Assembly (NCBI RefSeq): GCF_032051675.1
Contig: NZ_CP116968.1
Coordinates: forward strand, 3,224,001 to 3,288,000
DNA from: Candidatus Nitrospira neomarina
GTDB lineage: Bacteria; Nitrospirota; Nitrospiria; Nitrospirales; UBA8639
Length of the DNA stretch: 64,000 nt
Reading direction: 5' to 3'
In this document: positions 34,851 through 44,210 of the stretch, piece after piece
How the letters are laid out: each line of letters begins with the position of its first letter
Position numbering within the stretch: position 1 is the stretch's first letter
Made by a program: the position numbers and the translations under genes
Notes under the pieces: generated by a model
Told to the model about the DNA's origin: nothing
Database searches by the model: none
The model's input: the letters and a program-made list of their open reading frames with translations, nothing else

Positions 34851-36241
34851 CGTCACCTACCCTATTTGATCTTATTGTGATCGGAAGCGGCCCGGCAGGA
34901 CAAAAGGCTGCTATTCAAGGCGCCAAAGCAGGAAAGCAGGTGGCCCTCATCGAGCAAACCCGAGAGGTGGGAGGGGCTTGCGTCTATCAGGGCACCATTC
35001 CCAGCAAAACATTACGGGAAAGCGCCCTTCAAATGGTGCGATTTCTCCAGGCAACTGAGGTCTTTGAATTCCGCATGCGCGACGATGTCAAAATCACCAA
35101 CCTGATGACCCGATTGGACCGGGTCGTGCGCGCGCATGGGAAATTTATGAAGGACCAACTCACCCGAAATGGTATCCACTGCTTTCATGGTCGCGCTGCC
35201 TTTGTGTCCGCCCATGAAATGCGAATCCAAAAAATTGACGGCACGGCCTCCCTCGTCACGGCTCCGATTATCATCATTGCCACCGGCTCGCGCCCGCGCG
35301 TCCCTGACAATATTCCCATCGACCATGAACATATTCTGGATAGCGACTCCATTCTCTCCATGGTGTATTTACCGAAATCTCTGACCGTGTTAGGCGGTGG
35401 CGTCATCGCAAGTGAATACGCCTCAATTTTTGCCTTGCTGGGAGTGCAGGTCACCATGGTGGATACAGCGGATCGCCCGCTCAAATTTTTGGATCAAGAA
35501 CTCACCGATGAATTTTGTGAAGCGTTTGAGAAAACCGGAGGGCACTATCGGGGTGGACAAAAAATCGACACAGTCCTGTGGGACGGATGTTCCAAGGTAA
35601 CCACCATTTTAGAAAACGGTGAAACGCTGGAAAGTGAAAAAGTGCTGGTAGCTCTTGGACGAGTGTCCAATCTGGAACATTTACACTTACAAGCCATCGG
35701 CATACATCCAACCACTCGGGGGCTCATTCCGGTCAATACCCACTGCCAAACTACAATTTCCCATATCTATGCCGTCGGTGACGTCATTGGCCCTCCGTCG
35801 CTGGCATCCTGTTCCATGGAACAGGGCCGACGTGCCGTTTGTCATGCCCTAAGCCTCAACCCCGGCGGCGCTCCGGAGCATATTCCCATGGGAATTTATA
35901 CGATCCCTGAAATGTCGAGTATAGGATTAAACGAGCAGGAAGCTACAGCCAAGTATGGCGGTTCGACAGTGGGAAGAGCGCGGTTTCATGAAATTGCACG
36001 AGGACAAATCTCCGGCATGACCAATGGATTGCTCAAAATGGTCGCTGACCCAAAAGGCCAGCAACTGTTAGGCGTTCATATTGTCGGGGAAGGAGCAACC
36101 GAACTGATTCATATTGGCCAAATGGGATTGCTTCACCATATGCCTATCGACCGATTCATTGACAACATTTTCAATTTCCCGACTCTCGCCGAAACCTACC
36201 GGGTCGCCGCACTCGATATCGCCAAACAACGCCAGCGGTAA
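34847..36241 (+). CDS. sthA: Soluble pyridine nucleotide transhydrogenase
   Basis: SthA exchanges hydride between NADPH and NAD+. The 464-residue flavoprotein has the FAD-binding GSGPAG near the N-terminus, the active-site-like GGACVYQGTIPSKTLR in which only one Cys is present (true dihydrolipoamide dehydrogenases have CxxxxC), the NAD-binding LGGGVIASEYASIFA, and the C-terminal dimer domain. The single Cys and the TIPSKTLR stretch identify SthA. An ATG at 34847 overlapping the upstream stop is preferred to a GTG 12 bp earlier. Coupling to an HDOD gene is uncommon as far as I know. Confidence 0.93.
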   Translation: MTSPTLFDLIVIGSGPAGQKAAIQGAKAGKQVALIEQTREVGGACVYQGTIPSKTLRESALQMVRFLQATEVFEFRMRDDVKITNLMTRLDRVVRAHGKFMKDQLTRNGIHCFHGRAAFVSAHEMRIQKIDGTASLVTAPIIIIATGSRPRVPDNIPIDHEHILDSDSILSMVYLPKSLTVLGGGVIASEYASIFALLGVQVTMVDTADRPLKFLDQELTDEFCEAFEKTGGHYRGGQKIDTVLWDGCSKVTTILENGETLESEKVLVALGRVSNLEHLHLQAIGIHPTTRGLIPVNTHCQTTISHIYAVGDVIGPPSLASCSMEQGRRAVCHALSLNPGGAPEHIPMGIYTIPEMSSIGLNEQEATAKYGGSTVGRARFHEIARGQISGMTNGLLKMVADPKGQQLLGVHIVGEGATELIHIGQMGLLHHMPIDRFIDNIFNFPTLAETYRVAALDIAKQRQR

Positions 36242-36403
36242 ACAGCTGGCTTTTTGTATTCGGATTTTATTTTTCCAGTGTAGAAGCCGTCATCATGGAA
36301 ATGATGAATTATTCGGCCATTAAAAGAAAAACAAGATGAAGCGGGAAGACCTTAACCGCGGGAGCGCTACCACGCATGATGGCAAAAATCCTCTCAAATA
36401 CCC

Positions 36404-36994
36404 TCAGAACCGATAGCTGAGCTCGTACAAGTGCAGATCCACTCCCCGATTATTAGACCCGTAGAGTGCCGCATCAGAAATATGATGAAATCGCCATCCC
36501 AGTGATATATTCCAGGGAAGGTGATAGGTAATACCAGCATGGGCCACAATTTGAACCGGTCCTCCGATATCCTGCCGACCATATTTTTCCCTACTTAAAT
36601 ATGCCCCACCACCGCCGATGTCGAAGGTAAGTCTCCAATCTGTCTGCGTAAAGGCCAGCCCGGGACTGACCTCTCCGATGAACCCGGCATCTCCGGCAGC
36701 CCTCAACATCCCTGCGGCAACATTAAGCCTAAAACGAATATCCCACCCGGAAGAAAATTCCCAACTCCAAGGTGTACCAATAACCGCAAATACGTCGTAT
36801 TGCTGAAAATCTTCCTTTTCAGACGGCGGAATGCCTAACGTGTCGGAATTTAATCCTCCCCGTATCCCAACTGAGAGCAATTCAGTCTCTTTTGTGTGGG
36901 CCAAGCCCGAAAGGATTACCGTGAGCCATACTGTCATCACAAGAACACGGGTTATCGTCGCTTGGACTTTGGACACAATTTTGCTTCTCTCCAC
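36404..36994 (-). CDS. PagL-like outer-membrane acyloxyacyl hydrolase
   Basis: From a GTG at 36994, which has AAAGGA seven bases upstream, the product is about 196 residues with a signal peptide (core VLVMTVWLTVILSGLAHT). The remainder alternates polar and hydrophobic residues as in a small beta-barrel. The C-terminus FHHISDAALYGSNNRGVDLH and LYELSYRF resembles the active-site region of PagL lipid A 3-O-deacylases, where His and Ser in H-x-S-N-A act with a Glu; the Asn of that motif is Asp here. A longer frame to 37096 adds a Cys-rich leader with no support. Confidence 0.75.
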   Translation of the reverse strand: MERSKIVSKVQATITRVLVMTVWLTVILSGLAHTKETELLSVGIRGGLNSDTLGIPPSEKEDFQQYDVFAVIGTPWSWEFSSGWDIRFRLNVAAGMLRAAGDAGFIGEVSPGLAFTQTDWRLTFDIGGGGAYLSREKYGRQDIGGPVQIVAHAGITYHLPWNISLGWRFHHISDAALYGSNNRGVDLHLYELSYRF

Positions 36995-37304
36995 GGTTGG
37001 TCCTTTTTTTGAGTGGTGACAACAGCTAATAACACCATCACTAGACAGTAATCTGCATGACCCCTGACTTGAGTACTGCATAGTCTCTTCCTTCACATTT
37101 CGCCACTTGAGGCCATAGTCACGGCTTTTCAGGGTCTTTCCACCCGTGAAATTTCTCTCTGCTCGTAGCCGAAGTCTGGGAGAAAAAAATTACAAGAGGG
37201 GATTAAAAAAAGAAGGCCAAGGGTGCGATGAGAGGGTCAACACTGCAGAAAATATATCATATTCTCATGGGTTTGTCGTCCCTTTGAATTTTAAAGGAGG
37301 CCGT

Positions 37305-37433
37305 ATGACGCTCAACGAATTTTTCGAATCATTGGAGGCCGTCCATCAGAAATTTGAAAGTGGCTGCCTTTTCCGGTTTCCTCATAAAAACCTACCAGGT
37401 CTTCTTCACTCTGACAAAACTTTTGTTGGTTAG
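37305..37433 (+). CDS. Putative 42-residue small protein
   Basis: A short frame starts at an ATG at 37305 placed directly after a strong AAAGGAGG (37293-37300, spacing four). The product reads MTLNEFFESLEAVHQKFESG and continues about 22 residues; it is soluble and mixed-charge, with an amphipathic N-terminal helix and one Cys. The frame is open upstream to 37146, but the ribosome site argues for the internal start. Its stop overlaps by four bases the stop of the convergent gene. The ribosome site is the only evidence. Confidence 0.45.
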   Translation: MTLNEFFESLEAVHQKFESGCLFRFPHKNLPGLLHSDKTFVG

Positions 37434-37990
37434 CCAATACCAGGGGCTAGATCTTCATCAAGCCGCTCTTTTTGAGACTCGTTATAGGCCTTCTCAGCAT
37501 CTTCTAACGCCGTAGATTGTTGAATTTCCAGGACCTCTTTGGGAGTGAGATATTTTAATGCCGTGGCTCCAAGCACCTTTTGCTCGGCAGTGCCCTTTAA
37601 TTGAATATTAATTAAGGCATCTGCCCCCATACGTTGTGCCTTCTTCACAAGGGCAAAATGGAGTTCATCCCAATTGACTTTCGATTTATCAGAAGATTGT
37701 TCTACCTCTATCTCATCCAACGTCTCGTAGGGAACAATGGGTTTTTCATCAAGTATATCAACAACTTTATTGAGGTAAGCATGGTCCTCGGTTTGGGGAA
37801 CATCTTCAGCAACGGGTTCCGGGCGTGGAAATCGGGCCACCTCCACATCAAAATCTTTCAATCGTAGGGCGGCCAAGGCCGCCTCGTGGGGATTACTGCT
37901 TTCTGTTAACCGTTTGAGTTTCTCCACTCGTGCAAGGGCTTCTTGCAGACTCATTCTGGCCCCAGGTTTTCGCAGAGCATTCACCGGCAT
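37430..37990 (-). CDS. Protein of unknown function with DUF2786-like N-terminus
   Basis: The 186-residue product (ATG at 37990 with GGAG seven bases upstream) begins with a helical segment VEKLKRLTESSNPHEAALAA, which resembles DUF2786. An acidic linker follows, then about 60 residues (KKAQRMGADALINIQLKG) resembling the YbjQ/heavy-metal-binding-like fold where conserved GADA starts a strand. It has no signal peptide or membrane helix. The combination suggests a cytoplasmic adaptor; function unknown. Confidence 0.65.
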   Translation of the reverse strand: MPVNALRKPGARMSLQEALARVEKLKRLTESSNPHEAALAALRLKDFDVEVARFPRPEPVAEDVPQTEDHAYLNKVVDILDEKPIVPYETLDEIEVEQSSDKSKVNWDELHFALVKKAQRMGADALINIQLKGTAEQKVLGATALKYLTPKEVLEIQQSTALEDAEKAYNESQKERLDEDLAPGIG

Positions 37991-38408
37991 TGCACAACTC
38001 CATGATCGTGTGGCATAGACCTTCCGACGCTCATTTCAAGAAGAAAGGAAATTACTCATTAGGGTAGCTTTAAGTCCTGAATGACGACGAGAATGCCCAA
38101 TAGCAGACGGACCTAAGCTTTTGGAGTGTTTTTCTACCTGTCTAGGATTCAGGTTGTCAAATGATCATTTGGCAAGAAAAGAACGACTCCATACGCTGTT
38201 CACTCCCCTAGGGCCTTCCCTCCCTAAGGCTGGCCATCCAATCACGGCGAGAAAATTATGAGGCGCTGGTCTGAAGCCACCGAAGAGCTTGATGGACCTC
38301 GATTGATCAGCAAACAGCTTCTTCTGAATACAATAGAAATTGGCGTTTTATTTGCCTAGAGAAACCATTGTGGATTGAGCATCGGTCCCCTGAAAGCCTT
38401 TAAGGGGC
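37991..38408. other. Intergenic region, possibly including decayed coding sequence
   Basis: About 420 bp without an intact gene. On the minus strand downstream of the amidotransferase-like fragment, LLYSEEAV-like codons around 38320-38345 could be a further relic of an asparagine-synthase-type protein, but this is weak. No promoter or RNA element is recognised. Confidence 0.3.
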
Positions 38409-38645
38409 TCAATTTACAATGATGCTGTAAACCGGATCAGCCCAAATAACCACTCCCCCTAAACAGATACCCCATGTTGCACATTGGCTTATTCCAACTT
38501 CTGGAATTGTGCACAGAAGTTGGTGATGTCTATAATTAGTGGCTTGACTGGGGATAGGGTATGATCTCACGAGTGTCTGAAGTTCCCTATACCATCCAAC
38601 ATTATTCATACGAAGAAGAGAAAAAAAACCGGTTATCCCTGGCAC
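38409..38645 (-). pseudogene. Possible remnant of a class-II glutamine-amidotransferase/asparagine-synthase-like gene
   Basis: A 78-codon frame from a GTG at 38645 reads (M)PGITGFFSLLRMNNVGWYR, close to the usual MCGIxGF N-terminus of class-II amidotransferases but with Pro instead of the nucleophile Cys2. Later segments, CTIPEVGI and VVIWADPVYSIIVN, fall where such proteins have a conserved PE-x-GI strand and an acidic turn. Some asparagine-synthase homologues that start MPGI lack the Cys. The frame then stops and no synthetase domain follows. It may be a decayed gene or a chance match. Confidence 0.35.
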
Positions 38646-38709
38646 GGATCACGAACAGGGTGAAAAAAGGCAATCCACCAGAAATGTTCAGACTGTAAGG
38701 AGGAAGTAA

Positions 38710-39054
38710 ATGAGTCTAGCAGATAACACATGCGTACCTTGTCGAGGGGGCGTACCTCCGTTGGAACCTCAAAAAATCCAGGACCTGCTTGGTCAATTAG
38801 AAACGGGATGGGCGCTCAATGCTCAAGGTCATATTGAGAAAACCTATATTTTTGACAACTTTGCAGATGCCTTGGCTTTTACGAATCGAGTAGGGAATGT
38901 GGCGGAACTTGAGGGCCATCACCCTGATATATATTTAGCCTGGGGCAAATGCAAGGTAGAAATTTGGACTCACAAGATTCAAGGCCTTACCGAAAGTGAT
39001 TTTTATTTAGCCGCCAAGGCTGATCGCGCCTTTCACCTTCCTGCTGCCTATTGA
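38710..39054 (+). CDS. Pterin-4a-carbinolamine dehydratase
   Basis: The 114-residue product has the family's N-terminal CVPCRGGVPPL and the active-site ELEGHHPDIYLAWGKCKVEIWTH region with the catalytic His pair (in GHHPD). These enzymes recycle 4a-hydroxytetrahydropterins made by aromatic amino-acid hydroxylases and occur in many bacteria without such hydroxylases, where their role is uncertain. GTAAGGAGG precedes the ATG at 38710. It ends just before the radical SAM gene: a TTG alternative start of that gene overlaps this stop. Confidence 0.92.
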   Translation: MSLADNTCVPCRGGVPPLEPQKIQDLLGQLETGWALNAQGHIEKTYIFDNFADALAFTNRVGNVAELEGHHPDIYLAWGKCKVEIWTHKIQGLTESDFYLAAKADRAFHLPAAY

Positions 39055-39062
39055 AGGCTCTT

Positions 39063-41012
39063 ATGGCCACCAGCCCGATTTTGATCAACCCGGTCGCTTC
39101 CGAAGCAAAAGGAACCCAGACTGCGGCCTCTCAGGGCCCCACCGATTTCCGATCTTTCGGAACGAAGGTCGCACTGGTGACCATGCCATTTAGTTATTCG
39201 AAATTTCCCTCGATCCAATTAGGGACCCTTTCGTCCTTACTAAAAGCGCAAGGGATTGGTACCCAAACCTATCATTTCAATCTCCAATTCGCCCATAAAA
39301 TCGGGGTACCGTTATATGAAATCTTATGCGAAAAACGTGGCCTATTTGGCGAATGGCTGTTCTCTGCACTCCTGTTTCGGAACAATCCGAAACACAGAGA
39401 ATATCCTATCGTGTTTAAACCCATCTTCGAAGACACGGCTCGGGAAGCCGGCTGTTCGATCAGTCATTTAGAAGAGATTGCCCGGTCGATCGCTCCTCAA
39501 TTTTTAACCTGGTGCCTGACATCAGTGGATTGGAGTCAATTCGACGTGGTGGGCTTTACCTCCACGTTCGATCAAAATGTCGCAAGCTTGAGTCTGGCCA
39601 AATTGGTCAAGGACGTATATCCCGATGTTCGGATTGTTTTTGGGGGGGCAAATTTCGACGGAGAAATGGGGCTGGAACATTTTCGGGCATTTCCCTGGAT
39701 TGATTATGTCGTGATCGGAGAAGGTGAACAAGCCTTTCCTCCATTGGTTCAACGAATCCTCCTGGACGATGAAACGGATATTCCTCCCGGTGTGGCCTTT
39801 CGACGGGAAGGAGAGATCACCTTTACTCCACAGGAAACCCTCTTCACCAAGTTTTCAGAAACGCCCCCACCTGATTACGACGATTATTTTGCAGAGCTCC
39901 AGGAATTAGCCAAACAGGGATCCACCGGATTGAATCGGATTCTACTCTATGAAGGATCTCGCGGATGCTGGTGGGGAGAAAAACATCATTGCACCTTTTG
40001 CGGTTTAAATGCTCAAGCGATGGAATTCCGCGCAAAAAAACCTGCTCAGGTCGCTTCAGAATTGGACTATCTTTCCAGCCGGTACGACACGACCCGTTTT
40101 CGCTTGGTCGATAATATTATTGACATGAAATATGTGGACGGTGTCTTCGGGCAACTAGCCCAAGAACACGTGGACCTGGACGTGTTTATGGAGACGAAAA
40201 GCAATCTCAATAAACGTCAAATTCAGACACTGGCGAAGGGTGGGGTTAAATGCATGCAACCGGGCATCGAAAGCTTGAGTCTGGCGCAACTAAAAGAAAT
40301 GGATAAGGGAGTCAGCCCGCTACAAAACATTGAATGCTTAAAATGGAGCCGATATTACAATATCGACCTATCATGGAATATATTATTGGGCTTTCCACAG
40401 GAAACAGATAACGATTACCTACAACAAATCGAACTCATTCCCTCATTAATCCACCTGCAACCCCCAGAATCCACGGCCAAACTCTGGCTCGAACGGTTTA
40501 GTCCTTATTTTAAATGGCCTGAACGATATGGTATTCGCCGAACAGGACCGGGTTTAGCCTATGCCTATGTGTATGACGAACGGCAGGTTGATCTCAACAA
40601 AATCGCTTATGATTTTGAGTACACAATCGATTGGAAAGTCGATCCACATCTCTATAAGGAACTCGTCAGACTTGTTGAAGAGTGGAAACAAAGATATCAC
40701 TCTTCTAATCGGCCCTTTCTCTTCTTTGCAAAAGCCTTGAGCTATCTCACCGTTTATGATGGGAGAGGCTTAACTCCGACGAGCGAACGATTTGAAGGCC
40801 CCTATGCTTTCATCTTAGAATTTTGCAATGAGCAACCCAAGTCCGTCGAACAAATTCGTAAAGCCTTGCAAAGTTGCTCCTTTCCAGGATCGGAGGAAGA
40901 CACTGTCGTGCCCATCACGGATATCCTCACGATATTGCAGGGGAAAAGGTTATTGCATAAGGAAGGGGGCCGGTATTTTACTCTGGCCCTACCGGTCAAC
41001 CCTCATCGTTGA
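39063..41012 (+). CDS. Cobalamin-binding radical SAM protein of the RiPP-maturation C-methyltransferase type
   Basis: The 649-residue product (ATG at 39063 with GAAGG upstream) has a B12-binding-like domain in about residues 35-245 (VALVTMPFSYSKFPSIQLG, VVGFTSTFDQN, VFGGANFDG, VVIGEGEQ) and a radical SAM barrel. The cluster motif is GSRGCWWGEKHHCTFCGLN, that is C-x7-C-x2-C (C302, C310, C313) instead of C-x3-C-x2-C. This long motif is the hallmark of the RiPP maturation radical SAM protein 1 family. A winged-helix-like C-terminal part follows. No precursor peptide or other RiPP gene is recognised nearby. It may be cotranscribed with the dehydratase gene. Confidence 0.87.
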   Translation: MATSPILINPVASEAKGTQTAASQGPTDFRSFGTKVALVTMPFSYSKFPSIQLGTLSSLLKAQGIGTQTYHFNLQFAHKIGVPLYEILCEKRGLFGEWLFSALLFRNNPKHREYPIVFKPIFEDTAREAGCSISHLEEIARSIAPQFLTWCLTSVDWSQFDVVGFTSTFDQNVASLSLAKLVKDVYPDVRIVFGGANFDGEMGLEHFRAFPWIDYVVIGEGEQAFPPLVQRILLDDETDIPPGVAFRREGEITFTPQETLFTKFSETPPPDYDDYFAELQELAKQGSTGLNRILLYEGSRGCWWGEKHHCTFCGLNAQAMEFRAKKPAQVASELDYLSSRYDTTRFRLVDNIIDMKYVDGVFGQLAQEHVDLDVFMETKSNLNKRQIQTLAKGGVKCMQPGIESLSLAQLKEMDKGVSPLQNIECLKWSRYYNIDLSWNILLGFPQETDNDYLQQIELIPSLIHLQPPESTAKLWLERFSPYFKWPERYGIRRTGPGLAYAYVYDERQVDLNKIAYDFEYTIDWKVDPHLYKELVRLVEEWKQRYHSSNRPFLFFAKALSYLTVYDGRGLTPTSERFEGPYAFILEFCNEQPKSVEQIRKALQSCSFPGSEEDTVVPITDILTILQGKRLLHKEGGRYFTLALPVNPHR

Positions 41013-41224
41013 CATTTTTGCCTAACAACTGGAATAAAAACGCCACTCTCATTCTCCGGCCAACCATATTTTTTTCTTCTTTTCATACACTTACTGTTTG
41101 GTGCGGTTCATGCAATATTTTTATCCATGCACCAATGCCAAAATTTGATGAATATGTTTGACAATTTTTCCTTACGAAGGTAGCCTATTAAGTTGTGCAC
41201 AGATTTGCCGAAAACTCTTATAAA

Positions 41225-43186
41225 ATGAGCCACTTAGATAAAACGTTACAAGTTCAACGCTCCTTCATGCCTCTGCGAGCTGCTGGTTTTTCCCGCGCCT
41301 TACTGGCTGGCTTCAGTGTGACTTTGTTCACGTTAACTCTCTGCCCTCAACCAACCCGCGGCGAAACCTCTTTTTTACCTCCAAAGGATTCTACTGAGAC
41401 TCTTACGTTTAATTATGCAATTGCGAATAGCTACCCTCGACCAGCGACCTCAATTGAGACTCAAAACTCTGAGGCAAGCACCATCCATAACGGTCAACAA
41501 TCGTCTATTCTTCTAGGTCAGACTGATGAAACCACTCCAGGCATTCCAGGATTATCTACCGAAAATGACCCGAACCAGTCTTCTGTGGAAGACCTAGCTC
41601 AAACCCCAGCACCCCAGATTCAATCCTCTAATGCTGGAAAACCGGTTGCTCCCCTATCAGTGGTTGATGTCTCTCAAGAATCTAACGCTTCCCATGACCA
41701 GCGGATTTTTTTATCTGACGAGAACAAGATTGAAGCCCTGGACACTCAAACTCAATTTTCAATTAACTCCTCTACAAAATTACGTTTTTACCCTGCTGAT
41801 TCATCTGAGCAACGAACGCAAGTTGCCTTAGCTCGATTTGCCAAAGTCTTCGATCAAACATGGGAAGCCCCCCACCAGAAAAAATCTGGGACATATGGCA
41901 CCATTCCCCTTGTCCTGAACGATTCCGTAGAGAAAAACCTTGAATATTTTCAGTATGGAATTCATGAACGATTTCAATCGTATCTTGACCGCTTTCATCA
42001 TTACCAAGATCTTGTAGAACCCGTTTTTCATGAACTGGGTCTCCCGCCGGAACTCATGTATCTTTCACTCGTTGAGAGTGGGTTCAACCCACGTGCATTT
42101 TCTCGATCCCGTGCTTCCGGCCCCTGGCAATTTATGAAAGGGACCGGGCGTGTGTATGGCCTCGATGTCGACTGGTATTTGGATGAACGGCGGGATCCGA
42201 TTAAATCCACAGTTGCTGCCGCTCATCATCTTCGTGATTTATATGACCAATTTGGCTCCTGGCCTCTGGCCCTGGGAGCGTATAATGCGGGGAGCGGAAA
42301 GATTTCGCGAGCCATCAAAAAAACGGGCACCCGTGACTTTTGGAAGATTCGACGGTCACGCCATATAAGACGAGAAACTAAAGACTATGTGCCTCGCTTT
42401 ATTGCGGCAACCCTTATCGCCCAAAATCCTACAGCCTATGGATTCACGACTCCGGACGGTGATCGGCATGAATTTGAAGAAGTCCTGATTACGAAACGCG
42501 TTCATCTTTCGGCCGTCACCAAACAAACTGGGATTCCGGTTGAGGAACTCCAACGGCTGAACCCTGAACTTCGACGCAGTATCGTGCCCAGCCTTACGGC
42601 TCCTGGTTATTTTTTAAAGGTACCCCTAGGAATGGCCTCACTTGTTGAGGAACTCCATCCGACACTCGCTGTCTGGACACAACCTCCTCCCCCACCAACA
42701 GAATGGCATACGGTCAGACGAGGAGAGAGTTTATCGGTTGTAGCCAAACGATATAGAATGAAGGTAAGTCAGCTGAAAGAAATGAACAACTTGCGGAGCA
42801 ATATAATACGAGTAGGAACCAAACTCCGGGTTCGTGGCGAGGTTGGTGACGATGATGCTGACTCTGAAATCACCTGGTACCGCGTTCGCTCCGGGGATTC
42901 TCTGGGAAGCATTGCCACCCGATTTAGAAAATCTGTTAATTCACTGATGAGACTGAACAATCTCTCTACCCATATCATTCATCCAGGAGATCGGTTACGC
43001 GTAAAAGGGGAACCTTCAGTCAGCCCTTCGAACAAAAACAACTCTAAATGGTATAAAGTCAGAAGGGGAGATAGTTTATGGACGATTGCCCGGCAATTTA
43101 GTATGAGTGTGAACGATTTGCGAGCACTCAATAACCTCTCTTCCAGCATTATCCAGGCTGGCCGCATGTTAATGGTTAGCCAATAA
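41225..43186 (+). CDS. mltD: MltD-like lytic transglycosylase with LysM repeats
   Basis: This enzyme would cut peptidoglycan strands in the periplasm. The product (about 653 residues from the ATG at 41225) has a signal-like hydrophobic segment (SRALLAGFSVTLFTLTLC), a long Ser/Thr/Gln-rich linker to about residue 200, then an SLT domain with catalytic Glu in LSLVESGFNPRAFSRS and GPWQFMKGTGR. Three LysM modules follow (starting near WHTVRRGESL, WYRVRSGDSL and WYKVRRGDSL). A GTG at 41195 is an alternative start, but a TTGACA at 41158-41163 would place transcription almost on it. The spacing favours the later ATG. Confidence 0.9.
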   Translation: MSHLDKTLQVQRSFMPLRAAGFSRALLAGFSVTLFTLTLCPQPTRGETSFLPPKDSTETLTFNYAIANSYPRPATSIETQNSEASTIHNGQQSSILLGQTDETTPGIPGLSTENDPNQSSVEDLAQTPAPQIQSSNAGKPVAPLSVVDVSQESNASHDQRIFLSDENKIEALDTQTQFSINSSTKLRFYPADSSEQRTQVALARFAKVFDQTWEAPHQKKSGTYGTIPLVLNDSVEKNLEYFQYGIHERFQSYLDRFHHYQDLVEPVFHELGLPPELMYLSLVESGFNPRAFSRSRASGPWQFMKGTGRVYGLDVDWYLDERRDPIKSTVAAAHHLRDLYDQFGSWPLALGAYNAGSGKISRAIKKTGTRDFWKIRRSRHIRRETKDYVPRFIAATLIAQNPTAYGFTTPDGDRHEFEEVLITKRVHLSAVTKQTGIPVEELQRLNPELRRSIVPSLTAPGYFLKVPLGMASLVEELHPTLAVWTQPPPPPTEWHTVRRGESLSVVAKRYRMKVSQLKEMNNLRSNIIRVGTKLRVRGEVGDDDADSEITWYRVRSGDSLGSIATRFRKSVNSLMRLNNLSTHIIHPGDRLRVKGEPSVSPSNKNNSKWYKVRRGDSLWTIARQFSMSVNDLRALNNLSSSIIQAGRMLMVSQ

Positions 43187-43219
43187 CCCACCACATCTGG
43201 TTAAGCGACTGACCTCATA

Positions 43220-44029
43220 CTATTTTCCCTCTTCATTGTCCTGAACCTTTGGATTTTCAGGGCTGCTCTTCTCGGTTCCACCCATTTCAATTGTTTCCGA
43301 TGAAGGCAAATCTTTGGCTTCTTCTGGAGCTAATACCTCCACCCGGAGAGCGGCTTCCGAGGCAAACGGAGATAAAGGAAATTCCTGGATAACCTTTTTA
43401 TACTGCTCCACCGCTTCAGGAATATTTTCATCCGCCTCTGCAATCTTGGCCAGCTCAAAAACTACCTGGTCTTTATTTAACGCATGTGGATTGGCCAGCA
43501 CTGCGTCAAAAGCTTTTAGGGCGGCCTCTCGATTGCCATGAAGTAAATAGGCAAACCCCAATCGTTGCTGAACTAATCCGAGGAGGATCTGATTTTGCCC
43601 ATATTCCTTGACCCATGAAGTATAGACATCTATCGCCCCTTGGTAATTTTTCTCCTCAATCATACTGTTTCCCAATAAAAAAGAGGAGACTCCCGCGCTA
43701 GGCGTCCCTGGAAATTGATCAAGAATTTCTTTGAACATGCCTGAAGCCTTTTGAATATTCTCTTGGCCTTTTTTGACATCATCCAGAGGACGATCCAAAT
43801 AGACCGTTTGCGCCTGGCCTTCTAATTCCCAGGCATGTTCTTGATTATTTTGATTGAGCCAAATCAATGTCACAATCGCCACAATCACCGCCAGAACAAG
43901 AAAAATCCCTCCCCACACCAAAGCTCGGTGCTCTTCGACAAAAAACAAAAACCGTTCTTTACTGGACAGAAACTGAGCTGGTTCCACCATCGGAGTCTTA
44001 TTGCCGAGGTCTTTAATTTTATATCCCAT
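43220..44029 (-). CDS. YfgM-like membrane-anchored TPR protein
   Basis: The 269-residue product has a cytoplasmic N-terminus, one membrane helix at about residues 38-58 (WGGIFLVLAVIVAIVTLIWL), and a periplasmic region with tetratricopeptide repeats such as NYQGAIDVYTSWVKEYGQNQ and NREAALKAFDAVLANPHAL. The C-terminal 40 residues are acidic and disordered. The layout matches YfgM/TPR_21 proteins that associate with the Sec translocon in enterobacteria. It is convergent with the transglycosylase gene and preceded by GAGGGA. Confidence 0.82.
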   Translation of the reverse strand: MGYKIKDLGNKTPMVEPAQFLSSKERFLFFVEEHRALVWGGIFLVLAVIVAIVTLIWLNQNNQEHAWELEGQAQTVYLDRPLDDVKKGQENIQKASGMFKEILDQFPGTPSAGVSSFLLGNSMIEEKNYQGAIDVYTSWVKEYGQNQILLGLVQQRLGFAYLLHGNREAALKAFDAVLANPHALNKDQVVFELAKIAEADENIPEAVEQYKKVIQEFPLSPFASEAALRVEVLAPEEAKDLPSSETIEMGGTEKSSPENPKVQDNEEGK

Positions 44030-44157
44030 AATTATTTTTCCCTCTCGTCACAGGACGACCACATTTTTTTCTGGAATGACGCATTGATTTAGGCGTGATG
44101 CCTTATACCCACGTGCCCTGATCATGTCAAACAGTATTCCACACTATTCCATTTGAG

Positions 44158-44185
44158 TTGACAAGGTCTAACTCACTGTTATAAT
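44158..44185 (+). promoter_or_regulatory. Consensus sigma70 promoter of the tRNA genes
   Basis: TTGACA at 44158-44163 and TATAAT at 44180-44185 are both perfect, with a 16-bp spacer. Transcription would start near 44192, about 20 bp before tRNA-Val. Confidence 0.85.
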
Positions 44186-44210
44186 AGAATAATTGTAGTC
44201 TTTTATTTTT

